The notes under the pieces: generated by a model
What the model was told of the DNA's origin: nothing
What the model saw: the letters and a program-made list of their open reading frames with translations, nothing else
The model's database searches: none
In this document: piece after piece, positions 51,801-60,800 of the stretch
Position numbering within the stretch: position 1 is the first letter of the stretch
How the letters are laid out: each line of letters opens with the position of its first letter
From: Fasciola hepatica
Lineage: Eukaryota > Platyhelminthes > Trematoda > Plagiorchiida > Fasciolidae
Direction: 5' to 3'
Assembly (NCBI GenBank): GCA_948099385.1
Contig: CANUEZ040000071.1
Span: 1,674,001 to 1,738,000, forward strand
Length of the DNA: 64,000 nucleotides
Program-made: the position numbers and the translations under genes

Positions 51801-54800
51801 TGTTTGCCATGTCTCTCTTAATGGTTTATTCTCTACTACGTATGTCAGTACCATTCATGTTTCAGGTCTCGTGCATTCGATTTCCGTCTTTTCTGATATG
51901 TTCCTCCCGTAAGATTGTGTTTATCTGCCACCTGTGGTAGTTACTATGCCTTCAGCTGCAGTATGTCTCCAAAAGGGTCGATATTATTACTTCTCAGCAA
52001 TGTCAGGCAGCAGCTTTCATCCGCAAGCGGCCTGACCCATTGGGTCTCAAGTGTTTTACTGTTCATCTACAAGTACCGGTGGTCAGTGCTGACTATGATC
52101 CGCTTTGTAAGTTAAGATCGTTTAGAATGACGCGTGAAGATTTTTAACGAAGTATATCCTTTTGTTTGTACGTGTCTATTCCTCCTGGAAGAACTCGGAC
52201 AGTGGCTGGTTTAGGCAAAGATACGTTTCTGACGATCATGGATCAAGGACGACTGCAATGTTCACGATATATGTACCCGCTGTTGCAGGGAGGTTATTTT
52301 GAATCTTTTCGAAACACGCTTTAATTAAAATGGTATATTGTCCGGATGACAGGACAAATTATCCCCCGAAAAACATAGCCGGTTTCGTGGCTTTGCCGCA
52401 GATCAGGTATGCGTACCTGGTACTCTTCTGCTCACTTATACTTAAAATTGAGCATTCCACAGGTAGTGTAAAGCTGTGATCTAAGTTGAATGGTAGAGTG
52501 TAGGTAAAGACCTATGTTTTATTTTTGGAAGCACAATATGATTGTCCAAAAGTTATTTCGTCGGCTAACACCGTTCCCATCCGAGTAAAGTACAGAGCTC
52601 CAATGACCAGAGAAATTAGGAGTTTTCCGGTTAGTCAGCAAAATGACGAATGATTTGAGCATAGTGCATAAAAAACGGTAAAATATTGATTGTCCGAGAA
52701 AACGGTAGAGATCAATGTGGGTACTTTAGACACACCAAAAACGTGTAGCACTAAGCGACGAATTAAACATGGACGAACTGAGAAATTTATATTTATCTAC
52801 ACACTGAACAGGCAGGTATCACAGGTACGTAAGTCGATGAATTGAATCGGAATAACACACGGACGGCCTTGTTAGTTAACTTCCATCAGGGGCACCTCGG
52901 ACAATGAGCAAATCGTCACTGTTATGACCGAATATTTCCCATACTTTAGCGAAAAGTGGTTGTATGATAAGTTATTAGTCTTTCTGGATGGTGACCTATG
53001 CCACATCTCATGAATCATTTTTGAATTAATCTACTCCATAAAATTGATGCACATGTTATCGCACAACAAAGTTCCGGGTCATTCATTTACCTACCTGTTA
53101 CCCAGGTGTGATCACAATTGAAAACTCTTTCTGTTCTGGAGAAGTAAGTCAGTGGACTACCTTCGATGTCAAAACTGAACCAAAGATATGAAAGGATTTT
53201 ATGACCAACCTCATCGATTTTATATCAAATCGAAATTACAGGGAAAATTGTTGAGGACTAAATCCAGACTCATTGATTTCACCTGTGTTTATGAACGTTG
53301 TATTTCTATTGTTTGTTAGTTTCCTTATTGTACATCATGTTCCATTGTCCGTTCTGGGCTGACATTCGGTCATGGTTGCGGCCGTCTTCGGGTAGCAAAC
53401 ATAGAGCTTCATCTACAGATTGAGCATATTTCAGCAGGTTAAAGCAGAACACATGCAATATTACTATGAGAACGTCACCATGACTTGCTATGTATCGTCT
53501 ATATTAGGCTATGTATTTCCGCGTTTGTGTGTCACGTGTGCTTGAGTTTCGTACTTCTTGGCTCCAGGCTAATTTAGCAAGGTGATCAAAATCACACAAT
53601 TCCAACTGCCAACCGATGGCAGCAAAACTGCTTGGTTATTGTTATCAAATTTCGGGAAAGAAAATATCATTGCTTTAAAATTTTCTGCAGCCCTATATGT
53701 GAGAGCACTGGCGGACAAATCGTCGACTGATAACCCAGTTGCATGAACAACCAGTTCATTATCATCTACCCAAGTTCGATGACAAAACTTCAGTCAGCGA
53801 GGCGAATCGGTGGCTAATTCACTCTATGACAAAATGGAACGAAATCAATGAACCAGCTGTCCCGATTGGTTTCGACCGAGATGGACGAAATCGGTCGATC
53901 GGGTTTGCAATTAAACTTTTCTATCAGAAGCAGAGAGGTGTTCTTTGCAAAGCTAGTCGGTGGTCTGAAGCACCGTTTTATGATAGTGAAAATAGAGGTA
54001 GATGAATTCAAAATTGGGTTCAAACTCTGTTTCCTCAAATACTTTTCCCTGTGGTTCTCCGACGGTCTGCATGAAAATATTAAATACTTGTATCACTCTA
54101 TACTCGATTCGCAGTTGTACCGTAAGACTTCGGAAATTGGAGAAAGCGAGATTTTTAAATTGAGAATTTGACCTACACCGAACTATTTGTTTGCTGTCCG
54201 CAAATTAGGCATTGAAAAAATGTATTATCTTAATTTATATTTTAGCTTGCTCCTTTGAATTCCTTTGACTATTTTGTCCCAAAAGCTAAAATACAATCAT
54301 GAAAAGATCTTTGGAATAGATTCCAGCTCCTTATTCTCTGATAATCACTTAGCGAAATCAAAAGAACATCGGTAGAGAAAATAAGAATAGAAGAAAAACA
54401 GCTGAACAGAATACAAAGAGATGTATAAAGACAAAACAGTTACCAGTCAAGGAAAATCCCAAAAGAGACGCGAGGCGGTTGAAATGAAATTGCTCACCGA
54501 TGGCGAAGATAGGTCGAACACAGTTTGAAATAATGTAAAGTACATTCACGGACATTCGCACACATTTATAGGTGGTGGAACGATCGACATTGTCAGCACG
54601 CGTTGGCCAAGTTTGTACCAGATCGTGGTAATATTCACGATTTTGCGCTATCGTTTCTTCGTGCCTTGAACAACTAAACGGGCTTGCCTGCCAGCGATCC
54701 ACGTGAAGCGAGAACACTTGTGCTTCGTTAGCGCGAAGAATCCACGGTAAGTATAATCTATAAACTTACTCCGTTTTCCACTGAGCGAAAGCAACATTGG

Positions 54801-57800
54801 TGTGGCGAGCTAGGGCACGAAGGTAATTCTACACAGAAACCCACCGGGCGACGGACTGAACGCAGATTACAACTCACTGCTGGAAGGAGGTATCATTGAC
54901 GTATTGATGAATTCACCATCGGAAATCTAATAAACTATGGGGTGCCATTGAATTAGAAGACAGACCTGGAGGAATCGAACCAAAAAGTTGACGCTCAGTA
55001 CTCTGCCTATGGGATAAAGCAACGAAATGAAGGAACATTTACTGAGAAATCCTTGTTATCGAATCTCTACTTGCAAGGGCAGTCTGCGTAAGTAACCTCA
55101 GTTTGCCGCTAGGGTTACCTTCAACGGCTAATGAAAAGCAGAAAACATCGGTACAGTCTGTGGCAAAATATTAAATTAGGTGAATGCGGGACATTCTAGA
55201 AGCACTCATTATTGCGTCACATCAGATCATGTATTTGTCTGATTAATTGGTCCACTTACTGCCGGTGTAAATGACTCGTGCATTTTCACCCATTCTGTGG
55301 ACCATCCTCACATATTTGGTCGTACGCTGGACAGTGGCTAACGAACCAACCTGACGTGACATCCACGCTGACCGGTAGCCATCTTACGGAATAGTTTCGG
55401 CCACACCTTGAGTGGCCTTGAGCTGGAGTTAAGTACAACCTAGAAGAGTCTCATTTTACTCACGTTCATTTCAGTTCCAAGGAACTGTGAGTAGACATAC
55501 CCTTACAAATGTGATCATCTTTATTTGTGAGCAGAGGGTAGAATAGAAAGAGTGTGTATGGGGGCAAAATATTGGTTACCTCTCACTCAGACTTTTGCGT
55601 AGAAGAACATTCGTATTACAGTCAAAAGCGATTTACACTTGTCAACTTTTCGAAACAAGGGGATGAAGTAAAGAACTGTTATATGTCAGAAATGCCAAGA
55701 AATTCGGCGGATACTCCCGCCCGGTTCATTAGGATTCGCGCCGCATAAGCAAAGGTAGAGTTTTGTATATGCTAACGCGGAAAGGTACATATCAAATTAT
55801 GAGTATGGAAGATATCCGACTGATGATAGATAGACCTTGAAAAAAACTTTATAGTTTCTTTTAAGCAGGCCAGCAAAATTAACAAGGGCACAGTAGAAAA
55901 GAACAAGGAGAATACTGACAAACAAAGAATAAAATAGCATTCTGTTTACCAATAAAATGCCCAAGCTTTTGAATTTGGTAGGATAGCCGGCGCCATTACT
56001 CCACGCAGTTTGAAAAGTGAGATGACCACTTGTAATTTTCATCGACGGTGATTCCTAAATAATTGACAGAACCCACTCCTGCTTGCGATTCTGAAGAAAG
56101 GTTGGACGGATCGCAAAGATTAGCCGAGCGAAGAAGGGTTATTGTGTAATCAAGCATTTGGACACATTTGAATTCAAGCCGGCTCGAACAGACTAATCAA
56201 AAATATGAAACAGAATAATAGAAAGTTGTTGAAACCCTGGGTTTCCGAAACAAATTGACAAAGAGCCACGCCCCCAACATACTCAAATAAATGTGCCAGA
56301 TAACTGTATGAAGTATCTGCAATGCGAGGGGTGAGAAAGGATGGTTCCCTTAAGCACTCCTGAATTATTCATTGAAGGTTACCATGTTAAAACCCAGTGG
56401 TATGCTCTGAGATTTGTCGATAAAATAATCAGGCAACCATACTTTTAGGGGTGTTGGACAACGGCAAGCTTCCAGTTTACCAAGGAGGAGAAAGACCGTG
56501 GAAGAGAATCAGAGGTGGATGAATAGTCTAGGGAAGAGCATCTGGCAGACTTCGCTGATCCATCCGCGGATTTGGTTATGTGGTGGGCTAAGAAAGCAAA
56601 AGCATACAGAGTGAACCTGTTCGGTTGATTGGCAAACCGCAAGAGGCAATTGGGAATCATATAAGAATTCAAACGTTTAGAATGGCACACTCTACAAGTT
56701 TGGGATCTGATGAAATTGGAGTAGTGGGACGGAAGCCTTTAGCTAAACGACTGGAGTTGCAATGTTTGAGTGTAGAACCTGTAGTGACTGGTCCACAGCT
56801 GTCGGGAATGGAAAACGAGCAAGATTTGTTTCGGAGGGAATTAAATATATCGGTCAGAGCAACAAAACCATGTCTCAGAATTGATGACGATAGGCCATCA
56901 AGACCAATATCTGAGACCATTTTCACAGTACGAAGAAGCTCGAATACCTCTTCTATGAAGATGGGGTTAATTGTGCATCGTCTTCTGGAATGAATACATT
57001 TGGAGTGCCTTTTGACGGGTGGATGAAAACTTTGTTGATACTGCTCAAGTTGTCAGCAAATTTCACTCGTCTCGTTTTCTTTCTGCATAGAAGCCGAAAG
57101 CCTTGCCATTTTCGGGTACGATTGTGGCTACATAAAAACAGAACAGCCTAAGTTGACTCAGTCTGTTTAATCTCTTTCTTTAATAAAAGACGAATGTGTC
57201 TTACTTTCAAGTTATCCCGGGTTTCGTAGAATCATTCATTTCGTCTTCCCAAGAGTCCTAACATCGAAGAAGTGGCACTGCAGTTACCGGGGGAGAAGGT
57301 TTCCAAGAGCCAGCTAATATCGAAAAAAAACTTCATTGACATGTACAGGGTCAATCCCAAGTGTACCTTAGAATGAGAAACTGGTTCACAGCTCAATTAG
57401 CTGATAACACTGAATCATTTAAAAAGTAACAGATAAAGCACCCAATAAAGAGGAAATTCACCCAACGATCGATCTCTGTGTATCGACAGCTAGCTACTTC
57501 CTATCTATTACGCCAAACAAAGTCTTCAGTACTGCTAAGCACAGTGAATACCAAAATCAAACCAGAATATGCATGTGAAATTCTCAATGAACAGTATGGA
57601 AACTGTCCTGCAGACCATGTTATTTAGGCACACTGTTTTAGGAAAATAATAAACATTATTCGAACAAACAGAACTCAATCCAGATTCACACTTGAGAATC
57701 ACTGTTTCCAGTATCATCCCAATTAGTAGAACCATTTTCGACCGTTTTCATGGTGGATCATAACACAATGCTGACGTGTAAAATGCTTCAGAACTTTGTG

Positions 57801-60800
57801 ACGTCAGCCAACGAGCTTCTTTGACTCCGAATTCAAAAGTTTGCTTATGAAACGCTTTCTTGTATCTTATTCTCCACGTTTTATACCAAAAGTTGAAGTA
57901 TAGGTTGCCAAATGAACTCGGTTTTCCGAAGAAAGGACACGCCTTCGATTACATTTAAGTCTAGCCTACTACTGGATAATTGTATGAACTGGACATCAAC
58001 CTTGTTTCTACTTTTATAAGTCTGGAAATAGATAGCGAAGAAACAAATTAACTTGTGAATATATTTCCAAACCATTCGTGAAACATAGCCAAAAGGTTTT
58101 CGCTGTAAAATATCAATTCCCAACGTGACATCTTTCGTAGTATTCCGGGAAAATTTTAGTTACGACGGCGATGATTCCGACTTACTTCATGTGCCTCCGA
58201 TTGAAGTCCATCAACAAGCTTGGTCAGCTTTTATCCCGGCTGAGATTGCTAATTTATGTGGATGGAATATCTTGCTAGTCACTGGCAAGCTTTTCCGTGG
58301 GACTATCTACGCATAACGACTCTGAGTCATTCATGAATCATCGCACACAGAGCACTCGTCTGCAAAATGAACTGTTTGCGCGATAGGAATTCACATGTGA
58401 GAAACGAATTGTGGTTAAAATCTTTACCCTTTCATATTCAGACTGCTCTCTTGTAATAACCTTCCCAGAGAAGAATAGACTTTGTCGCTTGCAAGATTAC
58501 CGTGAGTAGTGGCACTAGAATTATTCTCCCCTCATCACCAGACATTATGCAATTATAAGGGTGTCGACCGCTTTATTAAAGTCCTCTTATACGTCAGAAA
58601 TAGTTTTGGTTATCATAAATTCTGTGCCTCTGAGTGTGTGTTGACTATTTCTGGTTAAACCAGATATTTCGTCCCAATCGATCTGATATCCGGATATTTG
58701 CAGATCGAAAGCCACCTGAATGAAAAGGAGAAAAGAGTTTCGATTATTCACTCTCAAGTTTTTTCTATAAAATACCGGATAGAAGTCATACTCAAAAGAT
58801 ATAATTGGCAAAGTTTGGAAATAATGTATGCTGCACTGACAGCGAATCTGGTCGAACGAAATGGTGTTTGTGTCACATAACCTCTGTCAGTTCATGTCAA
58901 AACTTAGGCCAAAGAAGTTGTAGATCGTGGAATGTTTGTTTGCTAGCATAGTTTGGTTGGTGAATTTTGGTTGCTTTTGTTTTGGCTGCACACATCAAGA
59001 CGCTGCTGATCAGGTTATATCGGTTAACTAGAGTTTTATATTTGATGGTGAAGGATAACTTAAAGTCCATCGAATGAGCATACAGATCAGCATTTCCGGT
59101 GATGATGTTCTGATGACCCTTGATACATCGTATTTTAGCCAGGCCGGATGACGTTCGTGAATTATCCCGATCAAAACCCTACTGATACAAATAATATAGA
59201 CGGCTCCAAAGGAATTACCATTACACTGGTTAGTAAATTTGCGAACCCTTGCACAGTGACCGGGTTGACTGAACGGAGCAATTCCGACTCGGCTTCAATG
59301 AACATTTTATGGTTCTAATTAGTGTATCTCCGTTAAAAATTTCACATAAACTGTCTGCCACAAGGAGAAGATAAATGAATAATTTCAGACCAAGGGAAGT
59401 TCTGTAGAAAGTGTGAGGGATTTAAGTGGTTACCGATCACAAAAAATAGACATGGTATGAGAAAGAAAATATCTGAAAGGCCAAGAGGCAACTTCTGCCA
59501 GCTGAACCCAACTAAATAACCAGTACATAAAAGTTGCACGTGATCATGACAATCAGCCTATAATACAGACGTTTGAAAGGAATACGTGATATTTAGAGAT
59601 GGACAAAGCTCATCTTGGATGACCCCGACGGACTAATATACCAGTAGCCTGCCAAGCGGAAGAGCTGGCTTGACGTAAGCAATCAGGTCTTCAGTAGGGG
59701 CTCTGAGAAGATCTGGAAGCCATTTTTACGGACGGTAAACCACAGCTGCTAGTTTTCGACTGAAAGCGGCCGGATGAGTCTTTTTTCAGAATTTCCAGTG
59801 GCCTTACTTCCTGCAATCCTCAGGTAGAAAATGTCACGATACATACAGCTAGTGTTAGTAAAACGTGACTACTCTGTTGAATTGACAAAACTGATCTTGT
59901 CTTGCTTACAGTTCCAATTTAAAACCAATCAGGGTTTTATGGTGAGGCAAATCTATGCAGACGGAAGTGTCTTCAGCGTTGTTCACGGAGTCCTACAGCT
60001 TTCCAAAATGAAGCAGTCAAAAACCTGGTGGAACAAAACAAGCTCACTGATCCCCCTTAGTTGCTTCTACGAGAATCCGTGCTCAAAGCACTTTGTGCAC
60101 CAAACTAAAACAGTGGCTGTTAGACTCTCAAACCAGCAATTGAAATTGATGACAAGGAAAAAAGATAGTGGAATATTGATTTTAGCTTCTATCACGGCCT
60201 TGTTCATGAAAACTTGATTGCTGTTATGAGAACAGCTTCAAACCTGAGATGAAAAGAACTGAGTCTCAACTGAAGAGCGGGATTATCTGGTTGTTCACCG
60301 AAAGCGAGGTGGTAAAGTGGCTTTGGGGTCGTAATGTTGATGAGTTACTCACCAAGCATCACGGAAAAGTCGTTTTACCGTATCATCATTCGTCAATGTT
60401 ACCAACTGAGGCTCAAAACAGAATGTGTTATTCAGTTGCAGTTGGTTTTGCCCCAACAATGGCAAAAATATCGCACATCCGCTATGATAAATGCAAAGCA
60501 GAAATCCTACACAATGGATAAGTTTCAAACCTTCCATGAGGATGTGATTACCAGACGGACATCACCAGTTGGAACTGCCCTGGAGAGTATCTTCAATGAA
60601 ACTACTCTACTAGGAAACATATGAAAGAACAACAATTTATCGAAAAACCTCACTTTTTGTGTATCACCTACTGGCCAATAACAGAACGTTGCTTAACGGA
60701 AGGAACATTGTTAGAAGATAAGCATCTTGGTTTCTTGTTCACAGCACAAGCCCCCACCCAACTCACATAATACTGTCTTCCTCACATAAACAAACAAATT

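Noticed and set aside
53687..53694. 8-nt interval with GTGAGA donor
   Set aside because: Acceptor is good but length would shift the frame; could be a rare alternative exon.
59831..60217. 128-residue frame with faint Penelope/LINE RT flavour
   Set aside because: No Y-x-D-D box or other decisive motif; the part at 59912-59941 is explained better as a micro-exon, but neither is certain.
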